From NCBI RefSeq assembly GCF_000722765.2, contig NZ_CP028415.1:688501-752500 (forward strand): a stretch of DNA of 64,000 nucleotides, given 5' to 3'. A program made the translations under genes and the position numbers. Positions 21,289 to 30,555 of the stretch are shown piece after piece. Position 1 is the stretch's first letter. Each line of letters opens with the position of its first letter. The notes beneath the pieces were generated by a model. It was not told the DNA's origin. It worked only from the letters and a program-made list of their open reading frames with translations, and searched no databases. Origin of the DNA: Streptococcus mitis (GTDB lineage Bacteria; Bacillota; Bacilli; Lactobacillales; Streptococcaceae).

Positions 21289-21919
21289 ATTTATTTATTG
21301 TTTTTAAAAATACCCAGTTACCAATTGATTTTAATCCGTATTCTAAGTCCATATAGTCCAGTAATACATAATCGTTTTTTTCGTAGAATGAGGCATTTCT
21401 AGCTGTACTAGTTATGAGTCCCAAGTGTTTACAGCCTTTTGATTTGACATAAGGTTCAATCCCTTGTGTCAGAAAAGTACTGCCTATTCCCTGTCCCTTA
21501 CTTGCTGTATTGACAGCTAAGGCCATCAAATACCAATCAAACTCTCCAAATTCTTCTAAATGTTTTTTGGAACGTTTTACAAAGTCAAAGTATTTAAGGA
21601 GATTTTGTGGTCGAATGTAGCGAAAAATGTTTGTTCCTCCATTTCGTAGATAGGATAGTATACAGAAATCTTTTTGTTGCAAAAGGGCGACTGCAAGTAA
21701 GTCTCCATCCTGTTCCGCAATTAAACAGTTTCCCTTCTTAATATAGACTCTAGTAAGCAGAATTTGCAATGTTTCTACAAAAGCAGGATAGGAGTCAGGT
21801 TTCTTCAAATCATCAGTTATAATCGTTAAAAAGGGATAGTCAAGAAAGGAATTGGCTAATAATTTTCCAATTTTTTCGCTTTCTTCAATTCTTGCCTCTC
21901 GATATATGATGTCTCCCAT
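21287..21919 (-). CDS. GNAT family N-acetyltransferase
   Basis: A 210-residue acetyl-CoA-dependent acetyltransferase. The acetyl-CoA loop is in LAVNTASKGQGIGSTFL (motif A, Q-G-x-G form), preceded by the beta strand YLMALAV and followed by GCKHLGLITSTARNASFY with Y-x-K-N (motif B). The substrate is unknown. It begins with MGDIIYREARIEESEKIG after GGAGACAAGC on the minus strand and is transcribed alone. Confidence 0.85.
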   Translation of the reverse strand: MGDIIYREARIEESEKIGKLLANSFLDYPFLTIITDDLKKPDSYPAFVETLQILLTRVYIKKGNCLIAEQDGDLLAVALLQQKDFCILSYLRNGGTNIFRYIRPQNLLKYFDFVKRSKKHLEEFGEFDWYLMALAVNTASKGQGIGSTFLTQGIEPYVKSKGCKHLGLITSTARNASFYEKNDYVLLDYMDLEYGLKSIGNWVFLKTINK

Positions 21920-21970
21920 GCTTGTCTCCTTAATTATCTATAAAATCTTGTATGATAAGATCTCAAGATA

Positions 21971-22056
21971 AAAAATTGGAGATGATCCAAAAAGCAAGTT
22001 AGAACCTCGTTTTGTACTATAAGGTCCAAAAAGCTTTTTAAACTCTCCAATTTTTT
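21971..22056. terminator. large inverted-repeat hairpin downstream of the DUF1827 gene
   Basis: Arms AAAAATTGGAGA (21971-21982) and TCTCCAATTTTT (22044-22055) pair perfectly and enclose about 60 bases containing two direct copies of CCAAAAAGC. On the minus strand it would terminate the DUF1827 gene. The enclosed segment is longer than a normal terminator loop. Confidence 0.55.
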
Positions 22057-22354
22057 ATTTGATTGGAATCGAAATTCCAATTAATTTTTCTGAATAGAGG
22101 GTTTTGATATTGGCCTCATCAATAGAGTCCTTATCAATTTTACGTTTCAAGAAAAACTCTTGGATGGCTTCGATTTCAGTTTCTCGAATAGCACGGTGTT
22201 TGTTTGAGATGAGGATTTCATAGTGAAGCGGAGCATGGGTAAAAATAACATCTGTATTTCCAGCAGAATAGACCTCAACAAGGGTTGCATCTGTACTCTC
22301 TAGCTGGCTTTTTACAAGTTGCGAGTGTGAGTTTGTCGTATTGATAAGCTTCAT
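22055..22354 (-). CDS. DUF1827 family protein
   Basis: A 99-residue protein of lactic acid bacteria (MKLINTTNSHSQLVKSQL...), acidic overall, without membrane segments. It resembles DUF1827. No catalytic motif is evident. GGAGGAAATGTT precedes the ATG, and TATAAT on the minus strand lies about 25 bases upstream of that. It is monocistronic, next to a Nudix gene and clpE on the same strand. Function unknown. Confidence 0.7.
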   Translation of the reverse strand: MKLINTTNSHSQLVKSQLESTDATLVEVYSAGNTDVIFTHAPLHYEILISNKHRAIRETEIEAIQEFFLKRKIDKDSIDEANIKTLYSEKLIGISIPIK

Positions 22355-22412
22355 AACATTTCCTCCGATTTTCTAATTCTATTATAGCACTTTTTGAATA
22401 AAGTAGCTTGAT

Positions 22413-22865
22413 TTAGTCAATCTTATGCTGTTTTTTCCAAGATTGGATGGCCCATTTATGACTACCACGTTTGAGATTTTCAATAGCCTCGTCAATAGGG
22501 AACCAGGCAATATGATTAAAGTCCTCTAGTGGTTTTTGCACTTCTTTGAAAGAAGTCGCTTCATAGAGGTAGGCAGGATTGTAGTAGTAGGTGTCACGAT
22601 GACGAGAATAGAAATATTCATCAGCTTGTCCGTAATAGGTACCAATTTCAGCTGTGAAGCCGAGCTCTTCAATCAATTCACGTTTTAGGGCTTCCTGATG
22701 GTTTTCACCTGCTTCAATTTCGCCACCTGGTAAGAACCAAGCACCATTGGGTGCTTGAACAAGAACAATTTGTTTTTGTTCTGCATCAGGGATAACTGCA
22801 TATACGCCATAGCGTGAAACATAGTCTGTATTTGCTTTCTTTTCTCCGAAAGTTGGGTTTGCCAT
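22413..22865 (-). CDS. Nudix hydrolase
   Basis: A 150-residue Nudix protein. The Nudix box is GGEIEAGENHQEALKRELIE with ELGF, at about residues 49-73, all catalytic glutamates included. The start MANPTFGEKK follows TGAGGAAAATGAA; a longer in-frame version would begin within the promoter. Upstream on the minus strand is a consensus promoter, TTGACA-N17-TAAGAT. Substrate unknown. Confidence 0.88.
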   Translation of the reverse strand: MANPTFGEKKANTDYVSRYGVYAVIPDAEQKQIVLVQAPNGAWFLPGGEIEAGENHQEALKRELIEELGFTAEIGTYYGQADEYFYSRHRDTYYYNPAYLYEATSFKEVQKPLEDFNHIAWFPIDEAIENLKRGSHKWAIQSWKKQHKID

Positions 22866-22899
22866 TTCATTTTCCTCATTATCTATTATCTTTATTATT

Positions 22900-22928
22900 A
22901 TCTTAATGGACAAAGGCCAAGCTGTCAA
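22900..22928 (-). promoter_or_regulatory. promoter of the minus-strand Nudix gene
   Basis: On the minus strand, TTGACA, 17 bases, then TAAGAT. It supports the start at 22865 and excludes the longer frame. Confidence 0.65.
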
Positions 22929-22947
22929 GAATTTATAGTTATTCTAG

Positions 22948-22982
22948 TAAAAAAGAGCAGAAAATGTTCATTTTCTACTCCT
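22948..22982 (-). terminator. clpE terminator
   Basis: On the minus strand AGTAGAAAATG / CATTTTCTGCT followed by TTTTTT, 13 bases past the clpE stop. Confidence 0.75.
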
Positions 22983-22994
22983 TTTCTATAGGAT

Positions 22995-25253
22995 TTATAC
23001 TTCTTTTTCAGAAGTTTTTACTTCAGCTTTTTTGGCAGATTTGATTTGAATGTTGCCCTTGCTAGTCATCACTGCCTTTAGGTCTTTTTCGCTTGGATTT
23101 TCAAGGTAGTAGTCAGTGATTGCGTCCTCAATATAGTCTTGAATAGTACGACGAAGTGGGCGTGCTCCCATTTTTGGATCATAACCGAGGTCAACCAATT
23201 TTTCCTTGACCTTTTCAGTTACATCTAAATGAATGTTGTTGCTAGAAAGGCGCTTGTTAACGTCTGCAAGCATAAGTTCGACAATCTGAAGGAGGTTGTC
23301 CTTGCTGAGAGCCTTAAATTCGATAATACCATCAAAACGGTTCATAAACTCTGGGCTAAAAAAGTTACCGAGTTCACCAAGAACAGAGTTGGTACGTCCT
23401 TCGCGAGCTGCCCCAAATCCAACGCTGGCTTCTGCCTTACCTGTACCTGCATTTGAAGTCATGATGATGATGGCATCCTTGAAGCTAACGGTGCGTCCTT
23501 GCCCATCTGTCAAACGACCATCGTCTAAGACCTGGAGGAACATGTGCATAACATCTGGATGGGCTTTCTCTACTTCATCGAGAAGTATAAGAGAATATGG
23601 ATTGCGGCGAACTTTTTCAGTTAATTGCCCAGCCTCATCATAGCCAACATAACCTGGAGGGGCACCGACCAACTTAGCCACACTGTGTTTTTCCATATAT
23701 TCACTCATGTCAAAGCGAATCATACTGTCAGCAGAACCAAAGAGTTCGATAGCTAGTTGTTTGGAAAGTTCTGTCTTACCGACGCCAGTTGGTCCGACGA
23801 AGAGGAAGCTTCCAATTGGACGGTTAGGCGTACCGAGACCGACACGATTCCGGCGAATAGCCTTGGCAATCTTATCGACAGCATCGTCTTGTCCAATAAC
23901 ATGAGACTTGAGGTCTTCTGCTAGATGGATAAGTTGAGATTGTTCTTTCTCTTTCAAATCACCAACAGGGATATTGGTTTTCTGCTCGATAATATGCTCA
24001 ATGGTTTTTTCACTGATGATAGGAGTATCCTGGTCTGTGACCTTTTTCTTTTGCATTTCCTTATACTTGGCAATCTGGTCACGGAAGTAGGCGGCCTTCT
24101 CAAAATCTTCTTCTCGTGTAGCTTGAGATTTAAGATTTTCAGCCTCAATCAAGCGCTGATCGATTACTTTAGGATCCACAAAATTCAAGGTCAAGTTCAT
24201 TTTAGAACCAGCTTCATCCAGGAGGTCGATGGCTTTGTCTGGTAAGAAGCGATCTTGGATGTAGCGATTGGAAAGAGTTGCAGCTGCTTCGATAGCAGCA
24301 TCGGTATACTGAACGTGGTGGTAGTCTTCGTATTTCTTTTGAATGCCTTTGAGGATAGTAATTGTTTCCTCCACTGTTGGTTCATCGACCTTAACAGGTT
24401 GCATACGACGCTCTAAGGCAGCATCCTTTTCAATGATACGGTATTCATTGAGGGTAGTAGCACCGACCAATTGCAGTTCCCCACGAGCAAGGGCGGGCTT
24501 GAGGATATTTCCTGCATCCATATTGCCATCGCCTGCAGAACCAGCACCGACAATTTCATGGATTTCATCGATAAAGAGGATGATGTCCTCACGTTTTCGA
24601 ATTTCTTCCATGAGTTTTTGCATGCGTTCTTCAAATTGTCCACGGATACCCGTTCCTTGAACCAAGCTAACTACATCTAGACGGATGACTTGTTTACCTT
24701 GGAGTTTATGTGGAACATCGCCATCAACGATTTTCTGAGCTAGACCTTCGACAACGGCAGTTTTTCCGACACCTGGTTCACCGATAAGAACAGGATTATT
24801 CTTTGTTCTGCGATTGAGAATCTCAATAACACGGATAATTTCATCGTCGCGCCCAATAACGGGGTCAATATCTCCACGACGGGCAATTTCAGTTACGTTG
24901 ATACCAAATTCTTCCAGCAGGCCTTTTTCTTGGCTTGGAGGCGGAGTTTGAGCAGATTCACGATTTTGGGAACCATAACCGCCGTTTCCACCGTAACCTC
25001 CACCTGATTGGGTTGGAGGAGTCGGAGGAGTATTGCTAGAAGGTCTAAAATTGTTTAGGTCATTGAAGAAATCACCAAAGGGATCAAAGTCACGATTATT
25101 CAGATCCGTCATACCTTTAAAGAGGCTATTGTTAGGATCTGTCTTGATAATCTTATAGCAGTTTTGACAGAGGTCAATTTGTTTTTGCTTTCCATTGAGA
25201 TTGGTATAAAGATGAATTGTTGAGTCATTGATTTTACAGTTTTGACAAAGCAT
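22995..25253 (-). CDS. clpE: ATP-dependent Clp protease ATP-binding subunit ClpE
   Basis: A 752-residue class I Clp ATPase that unfolds substrates for ClpP under heat or other stress. The N-terminus carries the ClpE-specific zinc finger (C3-x2-C6 ... C29-x2-C32), then a Gly/Pro-rich linker ([11 protein letters not shown]), the first AAA+ module ([13 protein letters not shown]), a middle UVR-like coiled segment ([19 protein letters not shown]) and the second AAA+ module ([12 protein letters not shown]) ending with the D2-small domain. A CtsR-type operator overlaps its promoter region. Identification is firm. Confidence 0.97.
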   Translation of the reverse strand: MLCQNCKINDSTIHLYTNLNGKQKQIDLCQNCYKIIKTDPNNSLFKGMTDLNNRDFDPFGDFFNDLNNFRPSSNTPPTPPTQSGGGYGGNGGYGSQNRESAQTPPPSQEKGLLEEFGINVTEIARRGDIDPVIGRDDEIIRVIEILNRRTKNNPVLIGEPGVGKTAVVEGLAQKIVDGDVPHKLQGKQVIRLDVVSLVQGTGIRGQFEERMQKLMEEIRKREDIILFIDEIHEIVGAGSAGDGNMDAGNILKPALARGELQLVGATTLNEYRIIEKDAALERRMQPVKVDEPTVEETITILKGIQKKYEDYHHVQYTDAAIEAAATLSNRYIQDRFLPDKAIDLLDEAGSKMNLTLNFVDPKVIDQRLIEAENLKSQATREEDFEKAAYFRDQIAKYKEMQKKKVTDQDTPIISEKTIEHIIEQKTNIPVGDLKEKEQSQLIHLAEDLKSHVIGQDDAVDKIAKAIRRNRVGLGTPNRPIGSFLFVGPTGVGKTELSKQLAIELFGSADSMIRFDMSEYMEKHSVAKLVGAPPGYVGYDEAGQLTEKVRRNPYSLILLDEVEKAHPDVMHMFLQVLDDGRLTDGQGRTVSFKDAIIIMTSNAGTGKAEASVGFGAAREGRTNSVLGELGNFFSPEFMNRFDGIIEFKALSKDNLLQIVELMLADVNKRLSSNNIHLDVTEKVKEKLVDLGYDPKMGARPLRRTIQDYIEDAITDYYLENPSEKDLKAVMTSKGNIQIKSAKKAEVKTSEKEV

Positions 25254-25293
25254 ACATCTACCTCATTTCTTTCTTTAGCCTGACCTGTCCAAA

Positions 25294-25329
25294 GGTCAAT
25301 AATAGTCAAATTTCTATACTCTCATTATA
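25294..25329 (-). promoter_or_regulatory. CtsR-type operator and promoter of clpE
   Basis: GGTCAAT-AAT-AGTCAAA (25294-25310, plus strand) matches the tandem heptad of CtsR with one mismatch. A minus-strand TATAAT lies at 25324-25329. TGACCT and AGGTCA just beside it form an extra inverted repeat. Repression of clpE by CtsR, relieved on heat shock, is known in pneumococci and inferred here. Confidence 0.75.
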
Positions 25330-25409
25330 ACAGGATTGGGGTGTAAAGCAAGTAAAAAGATTGCAGCTTTGAGAAGTTGTTACAATGAAAATTTTTGTGA
25401 ATTTGGACT

Positions 25410-25446
25410 AAAAAAATCCTATTTGTGAGACAAAAAGGATTTTGGT
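25410..25446 (-). terminator. terminator of the DUF1797 gene
   Basis: On the minus strand AAAATCC / GGATTTT followed by a T-run; between the DUF1797 stop and the clpE promoter. Confidence 0.7.
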
Positions 25447-25481
25447 TAGACATGCAGGGTGTAATCCCAGCTTGTTTTGTA

Positions 25482-25712
25482 TTAGTAAAGGAGTTCGTAA
25501 ATCTCCATTGCAATCAAGTCAATGCTGTCAAACGTATAAGTTTCGCGAGCTTCGACATCACGAAGGGTAAAGATTGAGCCGTTTTCTTCGTCGTGGCTGT
25601 ATGCAACTTCTGCAACAACAACTCCTTCGCGTTCAAAATTACGTTTTAAATTTCCGCCGTCTTTTGCCATTGCTTCAAGGCGGTTGATGATTCTAACCAA
25701 ATGTGATTCCAT
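25482..25712 (-). CDS. DUF1797 (YkuJ-like) protein
   Basis: A 76-residue protein, MESHLVRIINRLEAMAKDGG then a conserved F-E-R-E-G and VAYSHDEENGSIFTLRDVEA, ending DLIAMEIYELLY. This is the small Firmicutes DUF1797 family. No catalytic residues or membrane segment are evident, and no function is known to me. The ATG follows GAAGGAGAATC; an extended -10 (TGG-TAAAAT) lies upstream on the minus strand. Confidence 0.8.
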   Translation of the reverse strand: MESHLVRIINRLEAMAKDGGNLKRNFEREGVVVAEVAYSHDEENGSIFTLRDVEARETYTFDSIDLIAMEIYELLY

Positions 25713-25839
25713 TTTGATTCTCCTTCATTTCTTATCGTTACTATTTTACCATAAAGGAGGCAAACTTGCCTAGAAAAAACTAAGATTTCTCGCTAATTCT
25801 ACCAGCTTAAAGTTTTTTTGAATAAATTAGACAAAAGAT

Positions 25840-25868
25840 TTGAATTTTAATTCAAATTATGTTATAAT
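25840..25868 (+). promoter_or_regulatory. promoter of the amino-acid ABC transporter
   Basis: TTGAAT (25840-25845), exactly 17 bases, TATAAT (25863-25868): the best sigma-70 promoter seen in this part of the window. It excludes the in-frame start at 25840. Confidence 0.75.
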
Positions 25869-25902
25869 CATACAGTATTCTATTTTAGAAAGCAGTGTGA
25901 CT

Positions 25903-26586
25903 ATGAATTTTTCTTTTTTACCTAAGTATTTACCTTATTTTAACTATGGGGCTGTCGTGACGGTTCTCATTTCTATCTGTGTAGTCTTTTTAGGAACCAT
26001 TTTGGGTGTTGTCTTGGCTTTTGGGCAACGTTCAAAACTTAAACCTCTTGTCTGGCTCGCCAACTTGTACGTTTGGATTTTCCGCGGGACACCGATGATG
26101 GTTCAGATTATGATTGCCTTTGCTCTTATGCATATCAATGCTCCGACTATTCAGGTTGGGATTTTGGGTGTTGATCTTTCTCGTCTGATTCCAGGGATTT
26201 TGATTATTTCTATGAACAGTGGTGCCTATGTTTCTGAGACTGTTCGTGCAGGAATAAATGCGGTTCCTAAGGGGCAGTTAGAGGCAGCTTATTCTTTAGG
26301 GATTCGTCCTAAAAATGCGATGCGCTATGTGATTTTGCCACAAGCTATCAAAAATATCTTGCCAGCATTGGGAAACGAATTTATCACCATTATCAAGGAT
26401 AGTTCCCTTTTATCAGCTATCGGTGTTATGGAGTTATGGAATGGGGCTACAACAGTTTCTACAACAACCTATCTACCTCTGACACCACTTTTATTTGCAG
26501 CCTTTTATTACTTGATTATGACTTCTATTTTGACAGTAGCCTTGAAAGCTTTTGAAAAACGTATGGGACAAGGAGATAAAAAATAA
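25903..26586 (+). CDS. amino-acid ABC transporter permease
   Basis: A 227-residue permease of the polar amino acid (HisM/GlnP) family. It has about five membrane segments and the cytoplasmic coupling loop [20 protein letters not shown] with A-x-x-L-G-I (EAA motif). It opens [20 protein letters not shown]. The ATG at 25903 has only a weak ribosome-binding site (GCAGTG). Its stop overlaps the ATPase start by one base (TAATG). No substrate-binding protein or GlnP-type fusion domain is adjacent, so specificity is unknown. Confidence 0.88.
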   Translation: MNFSFLPKYLPYFNYGAVVTVLISICVVFLGTILGVVLAFGQRSKLKPLVWLANLYVWIFRGTPMMVQIMIAFALMHINAPTIQVGILGVDLSRLIPGILIISMNSGAYVSETVRAGINAVPKGQLEAAYSLGIRPKNAMRYVILPQAIKNILPALGNEFITIIKDSSLLSAIGVMELWNGATTVSTTTYLPLTPLLFAAFYYLIMTSILTVALKAFEKRMGQGDKK

Positions 26587-27320
26587 TGGCAGAAACCTTG
26601 ATAAAAATCGAAAATTTACATAAATCCTTTGGCAAGAATGAAGTATTGAAGGGCATCAACCTTGAGATTAAAAGAGGAGAAGTTGTCGTTATCATCGGTC
26701 CTTCAGGGAGCGGAAAATCTACCTTGCTTCGCTCTATGAATTTGTTGGAAGAAGCGACCAAGGGGAAGGTTATCTTTGAAGGAGTCGATATTACGGACAA
26801 GAAGAATGACCTGTTTGCCATGCGTGAGAAGATGGGGATGGTTTTCCAACAATTTAACCTCTTTCCTAATATGACTGTGATGGAAAATATCACCTTGTCT
26901 CCTATCAAGACCAAAGGTGAAAGTAAGGAAGTTGCTGAGAAGAGAGCCCAAGAGCTTTTAGAAAAAGTTGGTTTGCCAGATAAGGCAGACGCTTACCCAC
27001 AGAGTTTGTCAGGTGGCCAGCAACAGCGGATTGCCATCGCGCGTGGTTTAGCTATGGAACCTGATGTTTTGCTCTTTGACGAGCCAACTTCAGCCCTGGA
27101 CCCTGAGATGGTTGGAGAAGTTCTGGCTGTTATGCAAGACCTAGCCAAGTCAGGAATGACCATGGTTATCGTAACACATGAGATGGGGTTTGCCCGTGAG
27201 GTTGCAGACCGTGTCATCTTTATGGCAGACGGTGTGGTTGTTGAAGATGGAACACCTGAACAGATTTTTGAACAAACCCAAGAACAACGGACTAAAGACT
27301 TCTTGAGTAAGGTTTTATAA
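26586..27320 (+). CDS. amino-acid ABC transporter ATP-binding protein
   Basis: A 244-residue GlnQ/HisP-type ATPase. Walker [11 protein letters not shown]-loop [10 protein letters not shown], signature LSGGQQQR, Walker [15 protein letters not shown] and the switch His in [12 protein letters not shown] are all intact. It energises the permease encoded immediately upstream, with which it overlaps by one base. The pair must borrow a solute-binding lipoprotein encoded elsewhere. A terminator follows. Confidence 0.92.
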   Translation: MAETLIKIENLHKSFGKNEVLKGINLEIKRGEVVVIIGPSGSGKSTLLRSMNLLEEATKGKVIFEGVDITDKKNDLFAMREKMGMVFQQFNLFPNMTVMENITLSPIKTKGESKEVAEKRAQELLEKVGLPDKADAYPQSLSGGQQQRIAIARGLAMEPDVLLFDEPTSALDPEMVGEVLAVMQDLAKSGMTMVIVTHEMGFAREVADRVIFMADGVVVEDGTPEQIFEQTQEQRTKDFLSKVL

Positions 27321-27375
27321 GTTAGCTTTGTTTAGCTATTTGTAGCCAACTTTACATATAAAATATAGATTAATG

Positions 27376-27397
27376 AAAAGCTCGACTCGAGCTTTTT
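27376..27397 (+). terminator. terminator of the amino-acid ABC operon
   Basis: AAAAGCTCG and CGAGCTTTTT with a three-base loop. Confidence 0.8.
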
Positions 27398-27461
27398 CTT
27401 ATAGTTTGAAACTATAGGATAGCCTAGGAAAGAAGTGTTAGAGGGGACCAACAGTTTTTGG

Positions 27462-27467
27462 TATAAT
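27462..27467 (+). promoter_or_regulatory. extended -10 promoter of folD
   Basis: TGG-TATAAT 31 bases before the folD ATG; it lies inside the longer open frame and so excludes the GTG at 27435. Confidence 0.65.
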
Positions 27468-27497
27468 GGAAGATATTTGAAAGAAAAGAGAAGTGAT

Positions 27498-28355
27498 ATG
27501 ACACAGATTATTGATGGGAAGGCTCTAGCAGCTAAGTTACAAGGACAGCTGACTGAAAAGACTGAAATATTAAAGGAGGAAACGGGGCTAGTACCTGGTT
27601 TGGTAGTGATTTTGGTTGGGAACAACCCTGCCAGCCAAGTCTACGTTCGTAACAAGGAGAGGTCAGCCCTTGCGGCTGGATTTCGTAGTGAAGTTGTGCG
27701 AGTTCCAGATACCATTAGTCAAGCTGAATTGTTAGACTTGATTGCCAAATACAATCAAGATTCAGCTTGGCATGGGATATTGGTCCAGTTACCATTACCA
27801 AAACATATTGATGAAGAGGCAGTTTTGTTGGCCATTGACCCAGAAAAGGATGTGGATGGTTTCCATCCCTTAAACATGGGGCGTCTCTGGTCTGGTCATC
27901 CAGTTATGATTCCATCAACACCTGCAGGAATTATGGAAATGTTCCATGAATACGGGATTGACTTGGAAGGTAAAAATGCGGTCGTCATCGGTCGTTCCAA
28001 TATCGTTGGAAAACCCATGGCTCAGCTTCTTTTGGCCAAGAATGCAACAGTGACTTTGACCCATTCACGTACTCATAATCTTGCCAAGGTAGCTGCTAAA
28101 GCAGATATTCTTGTAGTAGCAATCGGTCGTGCCAAATTTGTGACTCCTGATTTTGTGAAATCAGGTGCGGTAGTCATTGACGTTGGGATGAATCGTGATG
28201 AAAATGGTAAGCTCTGTGGGGATGTGGATTATGAGGCAGTTGCCCCACTTGCTAGCCATATTACGCCAGTTCCTGGAGGTGTCGGTCCTATGACCATTAC
28301 TATGCTGATGGAGCAAACTTATCAAGCAGCACTCCGGACATTGGATAGAAAATAA
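27498..28355 (+). CDS. folD: methylenetetrahydrofolate dehydrogenase / cyclohydrolase
   Basis: A 285-residue bifunctional enzyme of one-carbon metabolism interconverting methylene-, methenyl- and formyl-tetrahydrofolate with NADP. Conserved blocks are [13 protein letters not shown] (catalytic Tyr and Lys), [36 protein letters not shown] and [15 protein letters not shown]. The start was set after the -10 box at 27462. Monocistronic; the next unit begins after a terminator/promoter fusion. Confidence 0.97.
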   Translation: MTQIIDGKALAAKLQGQLTEKTEILKEETGLVPGLVVILVGNNPASQVYVRNKERSALAAGFRSEVVRVPDTISQAELLDLIAKYNQDSAWHGILVQLPLPKHIDEEAVLLAIDPEKDVDGFHPLNMGRLWSGHPVMIPSTPAGIMEMFHEYGIDLEGKNAVVIGRSNIVGKPMAQLLLAKNATVTLTHSRTHNLAKVAAKADILVVAIGRAKFVTPDFVKSGAVVIDVGMNRDENGKLCGDVDYEAVAPLASHITPVPGGVGPMTITMLMEQTYQAALRTLDRK

Positions 28356-28441
28356 GAGAAAAATTTTCTGAGGAAAGTGTATTTTCTATAGCTATATCTA
28401 AAATGGCAGAAATGAATATTAAATTTTAGAAATAAGTTTAT

Positions 28442-28476
28442 AAAAGGAGGTATGCGCCTCCTTTTTGTTGTATAAT
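28442..28476 (+). terminator. folD terminator fused to the next promoter
   Basis: AAAAGGAGG / CCTCCTTTTT with loop TATGCG, then TTGTTG and TATAAT (28471-28476). Same layout as at 2383 and 3411. Confidence 0.75.
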
Positions 28477-28492
28477 GGAGTGAGGTGATTAG

Positions 28493-29314
28493 ATGATTTT
28501 AAAAATTTATAATGGGGAATATAGTTTACAATGGGATGGAATATACTACTTAGCACTAATTGATTATCCAAATATTCAAGAGTGGGAATTAGAAAAAATT
28601 GCTAAATTTATAGCTTACGAAAAACTTCATAAACGTCAAACAAGTATTGAGTGTGCTGATTCTTGTTTAAAAAAAGAAATTTTAGATTACATCTGTCAGC
28701 ATCCCTTTCTGCCACCATTTACTCCTACAGATAAAAGAGTAGCCTCGACTTATGACCTACATAAGAGGTTAGTGACTTCAGACTACTGTAGTCATACTAC
28801 GACTATAGATGCAGCGATTTCTATTTTTAAAACTGGTCGTCTTTTATCTGCTGTGAAAGCCTTTGGGCGAGATGCTGAGGAGTTGGTTTTGGATAGTCGA
28901 AATGCTGCATCTGATCCGATAGATTATTTTGACTATGTCATGTTAGGGTGGTCAAATACAAGTTCTGGTTATCGATTGGCGATGGAGCGTTTATTAGGTC
29001 GAGCTCCTTCAGAGAAAGAATTACAAGACAAGTTTATTCCTGGAGTAAGTTTTCATTTTATCTATACAGATTTGATTAAAGTTCCTGGTTATATTTTTGA
29101 TGGTTACCATGCTGTAAAAATTAAGGACATGCTTAATTTATTAAGTGAGTTGTATATTTGCATTATTCCAACTCATAATAAGAGCCAATTTGAAAATATT
29201 ATTCCAACCAAAATACAAGATAGGGTGTATTATCTTGACTATGCTGGAGAAGACTTAGAAGAGTGGACTAAGAAAGTCTATCAAGTTGTTTTAAAACAAT
29301 CAGATAAAGGATAG
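28493..29314 (+). CDS. uncharacterised protein
   Basis: A 273-residue soluble protein I do not recognise. There are no membrane segments. The middle contains SHTTTIDAAISIFKTGRLLS and FGRDAEELVLDSRNAASD, and the C-terminal part GVSFHFIYTDLIKVPGYIFD. The pattern of a His-x-T start, a G-R-L-L turn and an aromatic strand is loosely like ADP-ribosyltransferase-fold proteins (RNA phosphotransferase/DarT class), but this is a guess without alignment. It is AT-rich relative to folD and nnrD. GAGGTG precedes the ATG. nnrD starts 13 bases downstream, so both are cotranscribed. Confidence 0.7.
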   Translation: MILKIYNGEYSLQWDGIYYLALIDYPNIQEWELEKIAKFIAYEKLHKRQTSIECADSCLKKEILDYICQHPFLPPFTPTDKRVASTYDLHKRLVTSDYCSHTTTIDAAISIFKTGRLLSAVKAFGRDAEELVLDSRNAASDPIDYFDYVMLGWSNTSSGYRLAMERLLGRAPSEKELQDKFIPGVSFHFIYTDLIKVPGYIFDGYHAVKIKDMLNLLSELYICIIPTHNKSQFENIIPTKIQDRVYYLDYAGEDLEEWTKKVYQVVLKQSDKG

Positions 29315-29327
29315 TTGAGGAAAAACG

Positions 29328-30179
29328 ATGAGAGTGATTGAGCAAGCATTATTAGAAAAAGTCATTATTGAACGTTCTCGTACCAGTCATAAAGGAGACT
29401 ATGGTCGTTTGCTGTTGCTGGGTGGGACTTATCCTTATGGTGGTGCTATCATCATGGCTGCTTTGGCAGCTGTTAAAAGTGGAGCTGGTTTGGTGACTGT
29501 TGGAACAGATAGGGGAAATATCCCAGCTTTGCACAGTCATTTACCTGAGGCTATGGCCTTTTCTCTTCAAGACCAGCAATTGTTAAAAGAGCAATTGGAG
29601 AAGGCAGAAGTTGTCTTGCTGGGGCCTGGTTTACGAGACGATACTTTTGGAGAAAATCTTGTAAAACAGGTCTTTGCTAGCTTAAAAAAGAATCAGATTT
29701 TGATTGTAGACGGAGGGGCCTTAACCATTCTTGATAGGACAAGTTTGTCGTTTCCATCTAACCAGCTTATCCTAACTCCCCACCAAAAAGAATGGGAAAA
29801 GCTGTCTGGTATTGCTATTGAAAAGCAAAACGAAGATACAACATCTAGTGCCCTGACTTCTTTCCCTCAAGGCATAATTTTGGTGGAGAAAGGTCCAACT
29901 ACTCGTATTTGGCAAGTTGGTCAATCTGATTTTTACCAGTTACAGGTTGGCGGTCCCTATCAGGCGACTGGTGGTATGGGAGATACACTGGCTGGAATGA
30001 TTGCAGGATTTGCAGGCCAATTTCGACAGTCCAGTCTCTACGAACGTGTGGCAGTAGCAACCCATCTTCATTCAGCCATAGCCCAAGAACTAGCTCAAGA
30101 AAATTATGTGGTCTTGCCGACGGAAATCAGCTCTTATCTTCCCAAAAAAATGAAAAAAATATCTCAAAAAGGCACCTGA
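29328..30179 (+). CDS. nnrD: ADP-dependent NAD(P)H-hydrate dehydratase
   Basis: A 283-residue YjeF C-terminal-type (ribokinase-like) enzyme that repairs hydrated NAD(P)H. Motifs are SHKGDYGRLLLLGG, VLLGPGLRDD, LTPHQKEWEKL and the catalytic GGMGDTLAGMIAG. The epimerase NnrE is not fused and not adjacent, so it should be elsewhere. It shares a promoter with the upstream uncharacterised gene and ends at a terminator shared with a convergent small gene. Confidence 0.92.
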   Translation: MRVIEQALLEKVIIERSRTSHKGDYGRLLLLGGTYPYGGAIIMAALAAVKSGAGLVTVGTDRGNIPALHSHLPEAMAFSLQDQQLLKEQLEKAEVVLLGPGLRDDTFGENLVKQVFASLKKNQILIVDGGALTILDRTSLSFPSNQLILTPHQKEWEKLSGIAIEKQNEDTTSSALTSFPQGIILVEKGPTTRIWQVGQSDFYQLQVGGPYQATGGMGDTLAGMIAGFAGQFRQSSLYERVAVATHLHSAIAQELAQENYVVLPTEISSYLPKKMKKISQKGT

Positions 30180-30196
30180 TTGTTTCAGGCGCCTTT
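30168..30196. terminator. bidirectional terminator between nnrD and a small gene
   Basis: AAAGGCACCTG / CAGGCGCCTTT; it includes the nnrD stop codon. Confidence 0.8.
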
Positions 30197-30203
30197 ATAT
30201 CTT

Positions 30204-30389
30204 TTAGAAAAATCCTTTAATCTTTCCAACGAGGCCATCTAGACCTTCAGAACCAGAAATCAACTGCTGAGCTTGAGAGAAGTATTCTCCAAGTTGGTCT
30301 TGATTTTCTGCAACAAATGTTTTTGCAGCTTCGAAATCTTTTGTTTCGATTAATTCTTTTACTTGGTTAAATAAATCTAATGGGTTCAT
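30204..30389 (-). CDS. small conserved protein (61 aa)
   Basis: An acidic 61-residue protein, MNPLDLFNQVKELIETKDFE...GLDGLVGKIKGFF, predicted helical and ending in a short amphipathic Gly/Lys/Phe segment. AAAGGAGAAATAG precedes the ATG on the minus strand. Codon use looks normal and it ends at a terminator, which supports a real gene. I recognise no domain; the amphipathic tail could contact membrane, but this is conjecture. Confidence 0.7.
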   Translation of the reverse strand: MNPLDLFNQVKELIETKDFEAAKTFVAENQDQLGEYFSQAQQLISGSEGLDGLVGKIKGFF

Positions 30390-30555
30390 TCTATTTCTCC
30401 TTTTCTGTACTTAACTATTTAATCATCTTTATGATAAAAAATCAACGGTTGTTGCTTTTGGCTAGAACCTGTTTTTATCTACAAGTTCTCATAACTAAGA
30501 TTCTAACTACCCAAACAAGGTAGACATAAAAATAAAAATGTTCGGATTTTTCTAG

